From Candidatus Paracaedibacteraceae bacterium (lineage in GTDB: Bacteria > Pseudomonadota > Alphaproteobacteria > Paracaedibacterales > Paracaedibacteraceae): DNA of 64,000 nucleotides. The position numbers were made by a program, and so were the translations under genes. Location of the stretch: positions 1 through 64,000 of the forward strand of contig JAIBEV010000049.1 of NCBI GenBank assembly GCA_019459505.1, written 5' to 3'. The notes under the pieces are model-generated. The model did no database searches. It saw nothing but the letters and a program-made list of their open reading frames with translations, and was not told the origin of the DNA. Positions 1 to 7,679 of this stretch are shown one piece after another (positions within the stretch are counted from its first letter, which is position 1; the number at the start of each line of letters is the position of its first letter).

Positions 1-75
1 GCGATCTTGCAAAAGTTGGTTATAATTAGACCAATTTTTAACGCGATATGTCTTAACAGAGGACGTTATAGTCAT
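1..75 (-). CDS. IS5-family transposase, N-terminal fragment (cut by window edge)
   Basis: Twenty-five codons are visible from an ATG at 75, preceded by AAGGAG. The start reads MTITSSVKTYRVKNWSNYNQ and continues LLQDR to the edge. The Y-R-V-K-N-W-S-x-Y-N-x-x-L pattern is the usual opening of IS5/IS903-type DDE transposases. The catalytic DDE residues lie beyond the window, so whether the enzyme is intact cannot be judged. The next conserved gene to the right, tmk, is undamaged; in many alphaproteobacteria tmk is followed by holB, so the element may sit at or near that junction (inference). Confidence 0.72.
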   Translation of the reverse strand, partial: MTITSSVKTYRVKNWSNYNQLLQDR

Positions 76-143
76 ACATAATACTCCTTATCAATAAACC
101 TGATTACTTTTTATGACTTTTCTTAAACATCCGCAACAAAGCC
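1..143 (-). mobile_element. IS5-family insertion sequence, partial (end of element)
   Basis: The outer end of an insertion sequence that continues left of the window. Reading the minus strand, the element begins with GGCTTTGTTGCGG at about 131-143, which resembles the terminal inverted repeats of the IS903-like group of the IS5 family. A transposase start follows about 70 bases inside. The adjacent bases 144-152 would be the target duplication, but the other end is outside the window, so this cannot be checked. Confidence 0.7.
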
Positions 144-249
144 CCTTAAAGCTTTGATTATCCTTCCTCAGGATAAATGTAACCTCTTCTGGGATTTATT
201 CTAACTATCAGAGAAGAGGGAAGTAAAAGGTGTCAATGGTAGGAACCTT

Positions 250-873
250 TTAGGAAAAGGATTCAACTAAGCCTTTTATAGTTGAATGAATTTCTTCAAT
301 GCCTTGATGAGCATCAATAACTCGGCAGCGCTCAGGATTATTTTTGGCGATTTCTAGATAGCCCTCCCGCATCCGTCTGTGAAACTCTATATCCATTTTT
401 TCAAACCTGACTTCACTGGTGCGACGGGCTAAAGCCCGGCTAATCCCGATTTCTGGATCCAAATCAAAGACAAGAGTTAGCTCAGGGTAAATCCCGGGAA
501 GAACTGAATTATGCATGTTCCATAGAAAATTAATGTCCAATCCCCGTCCATATCCTTGATAGGCAATTGTGGAATCCGCAAAACGATCACAAATAACCCA
601 GGCTCCCCGATTGAGAGCCGGAGAAATGACTTTATCCCAGTGATCGACCCGCGCTGCATTCAGTAACAAAGCTTCAGTTACCCCTGACCACCGATTGATA
701 TCCCCGGAAACGAGAAGGGCACGAATTAGCTCAGCTCCGTCAGTGCCTCCCGGTTCGCGCGTGAGAATAACTTCTTTCTCCTTAAGTCTTAAATATTCAG
801 CAAGAAGTTGGCATTGGGTGGATTTACCGGTACCTTCGCCCCCTTCAAAGGTAATAAAATGTCCCGCAGTCAC
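250..873 (-). CDS. tmk: Thymidylate kinase
   Basis: Phosphorylates dTMP to dTDP with ATP in the dTTP pathway, in the cytosol. The 207-residue product has the usual length. The P-loop GGEGTGKS is at residues 11-18, the DR(F/Y) nucleotide-binding motif appears as CDRFADSTIAYQG near 95-107, and an Arg-rich LID segment (ALARRTSEVR) follows near 148. The start is GTG at 873, overlapping the stop of the upstream carboxypeptidase gene by 4 bases (GTGA), so the two are translationally coupled. An IS element lies about 100 bases downstream. Confidence 0.95.
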   Translation of the reverse strand: MTAGHFITFEGGEGTGKSTQCQLLAEYLRLKEKEVILTREPGGTDGAELIRALLVSGDINRWSGVTEALLLNAARVDHWDKVISPALNRGAWVICDRFADSTIAYQGYGRGLDINFLWNMHNSVLPGIYPELTLVFDLDPEIGISRALARRTSEVRFEKMDIEFHRRMREGYLEIAKNNPERCRVIDAHQGIEEIHSTIKGLVESFS

Positions 874-2123
874 GCCTTACCCCCGAAAATGTGAGTAATG
901 GAACGCCACGTCTTCTTAAAAATCCCTGCCTTTTCTACATTCTTGGTAGCAACCAAGTCAAAGGCTATGGGCTGAGCATACATTGGCGCATTGACGATCA
1001 ATTTCCCCAGAGTTTGTCCCGCCGCGATAGGGGCTGCAATGGCCTCATCAAATTTAATTTCATACTTAACTTGATCTTTTACGACGGTGGGAACAGTGAC
1101 AAATGCGTCTGTTGCAGGTGCGACAGGAACGGTATTTTCTGTGCCTGAATAAACAGGGGCATTCTGAATCGCCAGGCCTTTTTTGGCTAAAGTTAACGTT
1201 GTGAAAGCTTTAAGAACCCAGTTTGATAACTTTAAAGCCTCCTTAGCCCGCTCACTCTCTTTTTTTAAACCATTAATAATGATAATAAAGCGTTTGTGAT
1301 TGTTCTGAGAATCAGTTTCTTGAACGGATATTACTACCCCATAGCCTCCTAAATCAGTCATTCCTGTCTTCAAACCATCACATCCAACATTTTTGTTAAG
1401 CAACGGATGACGGTTAGGTTGAGTAATGCCACCATAAGTATACGAGGTTTTGGCAAACAGAGGATAATGTTGTGGATAATCGCGAATAACATGATAGGCA
1501 ATCTTAGCTAAATCACGAGCCGTGGTCTTATGCTCAGGGTCGGGTAAGCCACTCGCATTTTTAAAAGTTGTGTTGGTGCATCCGAGTTCATGGGCTTTTT
1601 GAGTCATCTCAGCGGCAAATGCCTCTTCTGAGCCGGATAGCCCTTCAGCCAAAGCTACTGAAGCATCATTCCCGGATTGAATGATGATTCCGTGCAATAA
1701 TTCATCGACTGTTGCTTGGGTGTTGACCTTCAAGAACATCCTTGAACCCCCTGTTCGCCAAGCTTTTTCACTAATATTGATAGAGCTATCTGGGCCAACA
1801 ACCCCTTTTTGCATTTTTTCAAATGCCATATAAGCGGTCAGGATCTTTGTCATGGAAGAAGGGGCCATGACCGCATCGGCGTTTTTCTCTAACAGAATTT
1901 TGCCAGAATAATAATCAAGGACAATAGCTTGTTCAGCCAGGGTATCAATACGCAAAGAAGCTGCAATAACAGGGGAAACGCCTGGGATCTCAGGCATAAG
2001 GGTTGCGGAATGAACTTGCTCAATCGGCTGAGTAAGAGGTTGATTTGTAGATTTTTTAGGCTTAGCCTCGGCAGCCAAAATTAAAGATGATATGAGTAAG
2101 CTCAAGATTGCCCTATTCTTCAC
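870..2123 (-). CDS. D-alanyl-D-alanine carboxypeptidase (PBP5/6 type, peptidase S11)
   Basis: Trims the terminal D-Ala from peptidoglycan pentapeptides in the periplasm. An N-terminal signal peptide spans residues 1-20. The three penicillin-binding motifs are present: SxxK as SMTK at 90-93, SGN in IIQSGNDASVAL, and KTG in LKTGMTDLGGYG. A C-terminal beta domain follows (PBP5_C-like). At 417 residues it has the family length. It sits between rlpA and tmk on the same strand, with 17 bases to rlpA and a 4-base overlap with tmk, so the three probably form one operon. The C-terminal amphipathic anchor is plausible but not obvious. Confidence 0.93.
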   Translation of the reverse strand: MKNRAILSLLISSLILAAEAKPKKSTNQPLTQPIEQVHSATLMPEIPGVSPVIAASLRIDTLAEQAIVLDYYSGKILLEKNADAVMAPSSMTKILTAYMAFEKMQKGVVGPDSSINISEKAWRTGGSRMFLKVNTQATVDELLHGIIIQSGNDASVALAEGLSGSEEAFAAEMTQKAHELGCTNTTFKNASGLPDPEHKTTARDLAKIAYHVIRDYPQHYPLFAKTSYTYGGITQPNRHPLLNKNVGCDGLKTGMTDLGGYGVVISVQETDSQNNHKRFIIIINGLKKESERAKEALKLSNWVLKAFTTLTLAKKGLAIQNAPVYSGTENTVPVAPATDAFVTVPTVVKDQVKYEIKFDEAIAAPIAAGQTLGKLIVNAPMYAQPIAFDLVATKNVEKAGIFKKTWRSITHIFGGKA

Positions 2124-2140
2124 GTATAGTCTCCTGCGTA

Positions 2141-3157
2141 TTAATTCCTGATAAGACGGGCACCATGATGCCCTTCGTTTTCGACGAGATTTAGTTTTCG
2201 TTTTGCTAATTGGCGGGTGGAATAAGGCCCCAATTTAATTGAATACATATTCCCACTTTGTTTGTCTCGCACGACTGCGGCTTTGCCATGTTTTGCAAGG
2301 CGTTGTTTTAAGCGATCAGCATTGGTTTTTTGAACAAAGCTTCCCACTTGAATAAAATGTCCACCCGAAGCACTACTTTTTACTGCAGTGTGAGGGGCGG
2401 GTTTTTTAACACGCTGTGAGGGTGGAGTATCCAGCAAGTCTTCAAAAATAATTTCTTCATCTCGGGTAAAAGTTAAGTTTTGAGATTTAAAGTGATGCTG
2501 ATTGCTATGCATAACTGTGTTTTGCAAAATAGGTTGATGGTGACTATCACTACGCATGACAGCTTTGACAATGGCTGGATCCTCTGCCATGACTTCTTCA
2601 GCAGGGGATTTGCCTGCAATCTCTTGGAAATAAATTTCATCCCATTTGCGGCCTGCTGGATCAATACCATAGCGCCCATATTGTTTAAGGTAAGTCGCTA
2701 AAGCTCTACTTTCTTCGGGAATTACTCTCACTCTAACCCTGGCCAAGCCTTTATTATGGGTTCCTAATTCTTCGGCCGCCTTTTTAGAAAGATCAATAAT
2801 GCGATCATCCACAAAAGGACCGCGATCATTAATGACTAGCTTTAAATTTTTACCATTCTCAAGGTTAGTGACCTCTACCACGGAGGGGATAGGGAGCGTT
2901 TTATGAGCAGCTGTATAAGAATGCATATCGTAAATTGAGCCACAGGAGGTAGGGCGCTTATGGAACCCAGGACCGTACCAAGAGGCTATTCCATTTTCGT
3001 CATAATCATAATGGTCTTGGGGATGGTAAGATTTTCCTTGAACAGTGTAGGATTTTTTAGTCCCAGTACAAATTTCTTTAGCAGCCTTAGGGGGGGGTGT
3101 ACAGCTGCATCCCGCTAAAAGCGCCACTAGACCCATTATTAGTAATTTATTTTTCAC
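2141..3157 (-). CDS. rlpA: RlpA-family septal lytic transglycosylase lipoprotein with SPOR domain
   Basis: Cleaves peptidoglycan strands lacking stem peptides at the division site. The lipobox LLAGC puts the lipidated Cys at residue 17. A double-psi beta-barrel (about 55-145) contains GIASWYGPGFHKRPTSCG and VINDRGPFVDDRIIDLS. The Asp and His residues needed for catalysis in this fold appear to be present. A C-terminal SPOR domain (about 265-335, beginning HFIQVGSFVQKTNADRLK) should bind denuded septal glycan. The intervening 120 residues are low-complexity linker. It lies immediately upstream of the D,D-carboxypeptidase. Confidence 0.93.
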   Translation of the reverse strand: MKNKLLIMGLVALLAGCSCTPPPKAAKEICTGTKKSYTVQGKSYHPQDHYDYDENGIASWYGPGFHKRPTSCGSIYDMHSYTAAHKTLPIPSVVEVTNLENGKNLKLVINDRGPFVDDRIIDLSKKAAEELGTHNKGLARVRVRVIPEESRALATYLKQYGRYGIDPAGRKWDEIYFQEIAGKSPAEEVMAEDPAIVKAVMRSDSHHQPILQNTVMHSNQHHFKSQNLTFTRDEEIIFEDLLDTPPSQRVKKPAPHTAVKSSASGGHFIQVGSFVQKTNADRLKQRLAKHGKAAVVRDKQSGNMYSIKLGPYSTRQLAKRKLNLVENEGHHGARLIRN

Positions 3158-3264
3158 GAAATCTACTCTCTATTTGCAGACATAATAGCTTTTTTTAAGG
3201 GCCTTCTCAAGCCCACTGTGAAAAGATAATTAAATGAAATTCTTGATAAAAAATATCAAGTATA

Positions 3265-3293
3265 TTGAGAGTTTTAGGAAGCCGAGATATGAT
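3265..3293 (+). promoter_or_regulatory. Sigma-70-type promoter of ftsB
   Basis: TTGAGA at 3265-3270 and TATGAT at 3288-3293 are separated by exactly 17 bases. The expected transcription start near 3300 lies downstream of the first possible ATG (3234), which supports the ftsB start at 3321. Confidence 0.65.
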
Positions 3294-3320
3294 AGTGGCA
3301 ATGTATCTTGGAGGTTAACC

Positions 3321-3638
3321 ATGAAGAATGATCTAGGTGCGCGATTTCAATATGTGATAGGACCGGTTATTGCTGTCACCTTGCTTGTCTACTTTGTTTA
3401 TCATCTTATTCAAGGGGAAAGAGGGTTGTTAGCGTGGGGGCGATTAAAGCAACAAGTGACGGTGGCAGAGCAAAAGCTGCAAGCGGTAAAGATGGAACAG
3501 CAGTCTTTAGAACAGCGCGTTCATTTGATGCGTCCCGATAGCCTCGATACAGATATGTTAGAAGAACAAGCCAAAGAAAAACTCAATTTTGTTCGTAAAG
3601 ATGAGATTATTATTAAGGATGATGAATTAGGCAGTTAA
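3321..3638 (+). CDS. ftsB: Septum formation initiator FtsB/DivIC family
   Basis: A bitopic division protein that forms the FtsB-FtsL-FtsQ complex. The 105-residue form starts MKNDLGARFQYV and follows a clear ribosome site (GGAGG, 3310-3314). The frame is open back to 3234, but the promoter at 3265-3293 makes that longer version unlikely. A short cytoplasmic tail leads into one membrane helix (about 13-31), then a coiled coil rich in Q, K and E (about 45-78), and the typical C-terminal segment AKEKLNFVRKDEIIIK. In alphaproteobacteria this gene often lies near eno or pdhA; here it stands alone, convergent with the glycosylase gene. Confidence 0.9.
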   Translation: MKNDLGARFQYVIGPVIAVTLLVYFVYHLIQGERGLLAWGRLKQQVTVAEQKLQAVKMEQQSLEQRVHLMRPDSLDTDMLEEQAKEKLNFVRKDEIIIKDDELGS

Positions 3639-3671
3639 TTTCTGATTCTCTGTTAGAGGCAGGTTTTGGCT

Positions 3672-4175
3672 TTAAAGAGTCATTACAAAGCGCCATGGTT
3701 TTTCCATGGCCTTTTTAATTCCAATACGCGGGGTTACCTGCACCTCCGGGCTTTCTATTCCTTCCGTTACATAAAATGAGGGATTGGAAAGGAGGTCTAT
3801 TCCATTATGAGAGGTCGTAATGCCCAGATAACGGCATAGTTTTCCAGGACCATTGAGATGGGTTAACGGTGGGGTCAATAATTTAAGGCCCCGAAGTAAT
3901 ACGGCACTTGCTTCGCCTGCCGGTTCAGTCACAATATTTAAGCAATAATACATGCCATAAATAAAATAGACATAACTCTTGCCCGGCGGTCCAAACATGA
4001 TAGCAGAGCGGGGAGTAATTCCCCGGTGAGCATGAGACGCTGGGTCATCTATGCTGCGATAGGCCTCGGTTTCTGTTATTATTCCTTCATGCTCTCCGAA
4101 AACTAGCTTTTTGCCGATTAGATCATGGGCGACAACCGTACAATTGCGATTAAAAAAATCATGAGTAAGTTTCAT
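3672..4175 (-). CDS. 3-methyladenine DNA glycosylase (AAG/MPG family)
   Basis: Base-excision repair enzyme removing alkylated purines. The AAG fold is recognisable from GKKLVFGEHEGIITETEAY (the catalytic Glu lies in the TETEAY segment), RGITPRSAIMFGPPGKSYVYF, GMYYCLNIV and GPGKLCRYLGIT. The reading frame is open to an ATG at 4190, but only the ATG at 4175 has a purine-rich ribosome site (GGGGG about 8 bases upstream), giving 167 residues. It is a single gene, convergent with ftsB and unlinked to its right-hand neighbour. Confidence 0.9.
   Translation of the reverse strand: MKLTHDFFNRNCTVVAHDLIGKKLVFGEHEGIITETEAYRSIDDPASHAHRGITPRSAIMFGPPGKSYVYFIYGMYYCLNIVTEPAGEASAVLLRGLKLLTPPLTHLNGPGKLCRYLGITTSHNGIDLLSNPSFYVTEGIESPEVQVTPRIGIKKAMEKPWRFVMTL
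3692..3716 (+). terminator. Intrinsic terminator of ftsB, embedded in the end of the glycosylase gene
   Basis: A perfect 7-bp stem (GCCATGG/CCATGGC, 3692-3698 and 3704-3710) with a TTTTT loop is followed by CTTTTT. It lies inside the last codons of the convergent gene on the minus strand, so the same bases encode an M-E-K-P-W peptide. Confidence 0.55.
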
Positions 4176-4341
4176 AGCAAATGCCCCCATCTATCGGGTA
4201 TATCAATAAATAAGAAGAAAGATCAATAAGGTTAACACAACTATAGGAAAAGAAGAAAAAAACTTCAATATTGAAAGGAAAGCGTCTTTTATTGCTGAGG
4301 AAGGGAGGGTAATTTTAGCCTCTCTATGTTCCTGGTAAAAG

Positions 4342-4368
4342 TAAAAAGGATAGCGCTTAAGCTATCCT
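4342..4368 (-). terminator. Intrinsic terminator of the ferredoxin reductase gene
   Basis: On the minus strand AGGATAGC, a 6-base loop and GCTATCCT form a perfect 8-bp stem (4347-4368), followed by a TTTTTAC tract, 10 bases after the stop codon. Confidence 0.75.
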
Positions 4369-4377
4369 AATAGAATG

Positions 4378-5409
4378 CTAAGCTGCTTTTTCTTGCTTGG
4401 TTGGTATTCCCTTTGTTGTGGAATACTCAAAGTGAATAAGCTCATCGGGATAGATAAATCGACGAATTGAATGAGCAGCTTGCGCCCCTTCGGCAAAACC
4501 GGTTAAGATTAACTTAAGTTTATGTGAATATGTTGCAATATCACCAATAGCATAAACACCGGGGCGGTTTGTGGCTGCCGTTAAATGATCGACTTGAATA
4601 TGGCTTTTATCCATACCGAGTCCCCATTCTGCAATCGGCCCCAGATTCATTGATAAGCCAAAAAATGGTAACAGATGATCGGCTTCAATATTTTTTATAG
4701 CACCATCCAGAGATTTGACCACCACTGCTTTAAGGTTTTGTCCATCTCCTTCTAAACCTTCTAGTTGGAACGGCGTAATAAGGTCAATAATACCGGTGCT
4801 GGCTAATTCATTGAGGCGTGCTTCACTTTCAGGAGCGGCACGGAATTTGGGACGACGGTGAATAACACTGACCCGTTGAGCAATCTCGCTTAACGAAATC
4901 GCCCAGTCAACTGCAGAGTCACCCCCTCCAGCAATAACCACTTTTTTGTTCCGATAGGTTTCACGGCTTTTGACATAGTATTGAACAGACGCTCCTTCAT
5001 ATTTTTCTATTCCTTCAAGAGGAGGTCTGTTTGGACCGAAGGCACCCACACCCGCTGCAATAATTATGCTCTTGCAATGAATTTCAGTCCCTTTAGATGT
5101 TTTAATCTTCCAAGATTTTCCTTCTGGGTCTAGCTGTTCGATACCCGTTACTTGCTGGCCAAGGTGAAACGTGGGATTAAAGGGACGAATCTGTCGTTCT
5201 AAATTGTCAATTAATTCTGCACCTGTAACTTGGGGATGAGCAGGAATGTCATAAATTGGTTTTTCGGGGTAAAGAGCCGCGCATTGCCCGCCAATCGCAT
5301 CCAGCGCATCAATCACATGGCAATCCAGGCGAAGCATTCCACATTCAAAAATAGCAAAAAGACCAACCGGTCCTGATCCAATAATAACAACATCTGTTGA
5401 GTGTACCAT
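4378..5409 (-). CDS. Thioredoxin-reductase-like ferredoxin/flavodoxin--NADP+ reductase (YumC/Fdr2 type)
   Basis: FAD enzyme that passes electrons between NADPH and ferredoxin. Residues about 7-20 hold the FAD-binding VVIIGSGPVGLFAIF, and a second Rossmann motif VVIAGGGDSAVDWA binds NADPH near 155-168. GVYAIGDIATYS near 288 closes the FAD site. The CxxC pair of true thioredoxin reductases is absent, which separates it from trxB at 57246. The start is the ATG at 5409, with TTAGGAGG ahead of it; the frame extends 11 codons further but that start has no ribosome site. It is monocistronic, with its own terminator. Confidence 0.92.
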   Translation of the reverse strand: MVHSTDVVIIGSGPVGLFAIFECGMLRLDCHVIDALDAIGGQCAALYPEKPIYDIPAHPQVTGAELIDNLERQIRPFNPTFHLGQQVTGIEQLDPEGKSWKIKTSKGTEIHCKSIIIAAGVGAFGPNRPPLEGIEKYEGASVQYYVKSRETYRNKKVVIAGGGDSAVDWAISLSEIAQRVSVIHRRPKFRAAPESEARLNELASTGIIDLITPFQLEGLEGDGQNLKAVVVKSLDGAIKNIEADHLLPFFGLSMNLGPIAEWGLGMDKSHIQVDHLTAATNRPGVYAIGDIATYSHKLKLILTGFAEGAQAAHSIRRFIYPDELIHFEYSTTKGIPTKQEKAA

Positions 5410-5492
5410 ATTTGTACCTCCTAAATTTATGGTCCTAACCAAAAGTCTTCGATGCCATTAAGAGGATAAAAGACGATGGTTTTAAGCTTATT

Positions 5493-5520
5493 AAAAAAGC
5501 CTTACCCTTAGGGGCAAGGC
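5493..5520 (-). terminator. Intrinsic terminator of rpsT
   Basis: On the minus strand GCCTTGCCC, loop CTAA and GGGTAAGGC form a 9-bp stem (one G-T pair) followed by TTTTTTAA. Confidence 0.8.
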
Positions 5521-5547
5521 TCTAACTATAAATAGGAAAGGCTGGTT

Positions 5548-5811
5548 TTATGCGATAGCCTTAACACGCTTTGCTAAGCGAGAAACCTTGCGGGAAGCTG
5601 TGTTCTTATGGATGACACCCTTAGAAACACCGCGCATGATTTCACCTTCTGCAACGCGAACAGCGGCTGTTGCGGCTTCTTTGGATCCAGAAGTGATCGC
5701 TTCTTCTACCTTACGAATGAATGTACGAATGCGACTAACGCGATCGCGATTTACTTTTGTGCGACGTTCTGCTTGGCGGGCAGCTTTTTCTGCATTACGA
5801 TGATTAGCCAT
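5548..5811 (-). CDS. rpsT: 30S ribosomal protein S20
   Basis: Primary binder of 16S rRNA in the small subunit. The 87-residue product is the standard length and is rich in Lys, Arg and Ala, starting [21 protein letters not shown] and containing [14 protein letters not shown] and [21 protein letters not shown]. It is monocistronic with a strong terminator 30 bases downstream. Several open frames on the opposite strand and in frame overlap it, but they are compositional shadows of this gene. Confidence 0.97.
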   Translation of the reverse strand: MANHRNAEKAARQAERRTKVNRDRVSRIRTFIRKVEEAITSGSKEAATAAVRVAEGEIMRGVSKGVIHKNTASRKVSRLAKRVKAIA

Positions 5812-5902
5812 TATTTATCCTTAAAAAAATACCTAAAAATTTCAGTCTTGTGTTGTTTATAACTTATTTCTTTCTTAACGTCAAAGGAAATTAATAGACT
5901 TA

Positions 5903-6841
5903 CTAAGTTCTTATTTCTCCCTTTAATCGCTTGCGCAGCAACCGATGAGCGTGTGCAAATTTTACTGTATCTTTGCCAGCAAACCCTCGAATTGCATAGG
6001 CTATTTTCCCCAGCCACTCGGTATTATCGATCACCCGCTGCAAGAGCGGCTTTAACTCAGGTGGAAATTTTTCTATAAAAATTGTTGCGTATTCGTGTTC
6101 TAGGGATTTATCAGGCCTGAGGAGTATTACTGTTGTCATAAAATAATTGATAAGATCACGGGTGCAGGCTTCCTCCCAGGTCATCCAGGATTCTGGATCT
6201 TCTGCCAGATCAATAAAAAGGAAATCATGCGATGACGTTAGCGTCAGATCTTTGACACTAGCTCGACCATGCACAAGATGATGAGTGTGCAGATTAAGGA
6301 CCGCCTCTAAGCCTTTGATAATATAAGGCAGACGTTGGTCTAAAGGAAGACTTCGAAGAAAGTATTCAAAACTATTGCCAGCGTCACTTACCAGGATCCA
6401 GTCTGTTCCTTGCATAATTAAGCGGGTACATGATCCTTGTTTTTGCTCACACTCTTTAAGCCGCCGTGCTTCCACCTTTAAAATGGTTGCATTGCAAATC
6501 GGGGTGGGTGCAATAATTTTATCAGGGACTAAAAAGCTCATTATTTTCTTGCCGGTACAGGATAACCATCCTTTAGTTGCATCGGCTGTTTTTACCCAAT
6601 AGGATTGGCCGTGCCATTGAAGGTGCCGTACATTGCTATGCTGTGGTAAGTTGGATTCTGTATAATTTCTCAGATCCGTATCTCCTAGGCAAAAGCTTGT
6701 CAAACTAAGGAAAAGGGAAAGAATGCGTATTCTATATGCATGGTATTCCCCTAACCACCTTTTTAGGTTGGAAGCCTTAAAGCTTTGTCGCAGTAACGAC
6801 TTGAGAAAGTTTATAGCTAGAATTTCGGATTTCTGAAGCAT
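5903..6841 (-). CDS. Kinase-fold protein with HGRxxxKD loop (RIO/BUD32/LPS-kinase-like)
   Basis: A 312-residue protein not assigned to a named gene. The C-terminal half has a kinase-like catalytic loop, HLVHGRASVKDLTLT near residue 193, followed about 15 residues later by FLFIDLAEDPESW, which sits where the metal-binding DFG/DFxE segment belongs. This HGRxxxKD...FID arrangement is seen in bacterial kinases related to BUD32, RIO and WaaP. The N-terminal 50 residues are basic and then hydrophobic (ILSLFLSLTSFCLG) and may be a signal or membrane anchor, odd for a kinase. Substrate is unknown; a sugar or LPS-core substrate is possible. It follows nothing on its strand closely and is probably transcribed alone. 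Confidence 0.5.
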   Translation of the reverse strand: MLQKSEILAINFLKSLLRQSFKASNLKRWLGEYHAYRIRILSLFLSLTSFCLGDTDLRNYTESNLPQHSNVRHLQWHGQSYWVKTADATKGWLSCTGKKIMSFLVPDKIIAPTPICNATILKVEARRLKECEQKQGSCTRLIMQGTDWILVSDAGNSFEYFLRSLPLDQRLPYIIKGLEAVLNLHTHHLVHGRASVKDLTLTSSHDFLFIDLAEDPESWMTWEEACTRDLINYFMTTVILLRPDKSLEHEYATIFIEKFPPELKPLLQRVIDNTEWLGKIAYAIRGFAGKDTVKFAHAHRLLRKRLKGEIRT

Positions 6842-7000
6842 GGAAGAGCGATACCAATTTCTTGTTTTTATAAAATCTGTATGCCTAACAAGGACCCCAA
6901 TGCCTTAAGCCATTCATCGGCAAAGAGTTTTTAATGAACTCGAGGAAGTTAGATATACAACTTACCATACAATTGCTGAGCGCAGGGCGTCAAGAAAACC

Positions 7001-7630
7001 TTATGCTTTTTGGATTTCCTGTATTAAATGCTTATGAATTTTATCTGCAATTTCTTTTGGAGGGGCCGTATGAGGGAAGAAATCGACCAGGGCGCCATTT
7101 CTATCCATGAGATAAATGAGAGAGCTGTGATCCATTAAGTAATCAGCCATAGTACCGTCTGGTTTGGCCTTAACCGCATAGACATTATAAGATTTTAGAA
7201 CTGGATCTAGGTCACGATGGGTTCCGGTTAACATGACAAAAGAGGAATGAATGGTTGAGGCATAACTGTGTAACGATTCCACTGTATCACGCTCCGGATC
7301 AATGGTAATGAAAATAGGAACAACTTGATCCAGATCTCGTCCTAATTCTTCCAGTGCACCACTGATATGACGCAATCCTAGCGGGCAGACATCGGGACAG
7401 AACGTATAGCCAAAATAGACCAGCATATATTTGCCACGAAAGTCTTGCTCAGTGCGTGTTTTACCGAATTGATCGACTAAGGTAAAGGGGCCGCCTAAAT
7501 CAGGGAGGCGGGTCGCGCTATCCTGATTAAAATGGATGGCTTGATTTTTAATGTAATAAGCGCCCAATCCGACAAGGCCAATCCCAATAGATAATCCTAA
7601 GAGGCTGCGACGCAAGAGACGAAAATTCAT
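7001..7630 (-). CDS. SCO1/SenC family copper chaperone for cytochrome oxidase
   Basis: Membrane-anchored thioredoxin-fold protein that delivers copper to the CuA site of cytochrome c oxidase. One membrane helix spans residues about 10-26. The copper-binding Cys pair is in FGYTFCPDVCPLG, and the third ligand is the His in YLMDHSSLIYLMD near residue 168. At 209 residues it has the normal length. It is divergent from regB, 50 bases away, which fits a shared respiratory/redox theme, since RegB/PrrB loci in alphaproteobacteria commonly adjoin a SenC/PrrC gene (established knowledge). Confidence 0.93.
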   Translation of the reverse strand: MNFRLLRRSLLGLSIGIGLVGLGAYYIKNQAIHFNQDSATRLPDLGGPFTLVDQFGKTRTEQDFRGKYMLVYFGYTFCPDVCPLGLRHISGALEELGRDLDQVVPIFITIDPERDTVESLHSYASTIHSSFVMLTGTHRDLDPVLKSYNVYAVKAKPDGTMADYLMDHSSLIYLMDRNGALVDFFPHTAPPKEIADKIHKHLIQEIQKA

Positions 7631-7679
7631 GTGATTTATCCTTGTTTTTGCTACTATAGGTTAGTTTAAGTCATATCAT

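Noticed and set aside
3234-3320. Longer FtsB start at 3234
   Set aside because: A consensus promoter and ribosome site lie inside the extension.
5588-5862. Two plus-strand frames over rpsT
   Set aside because: They are antisense shadows of a conserved ribosomal gene.
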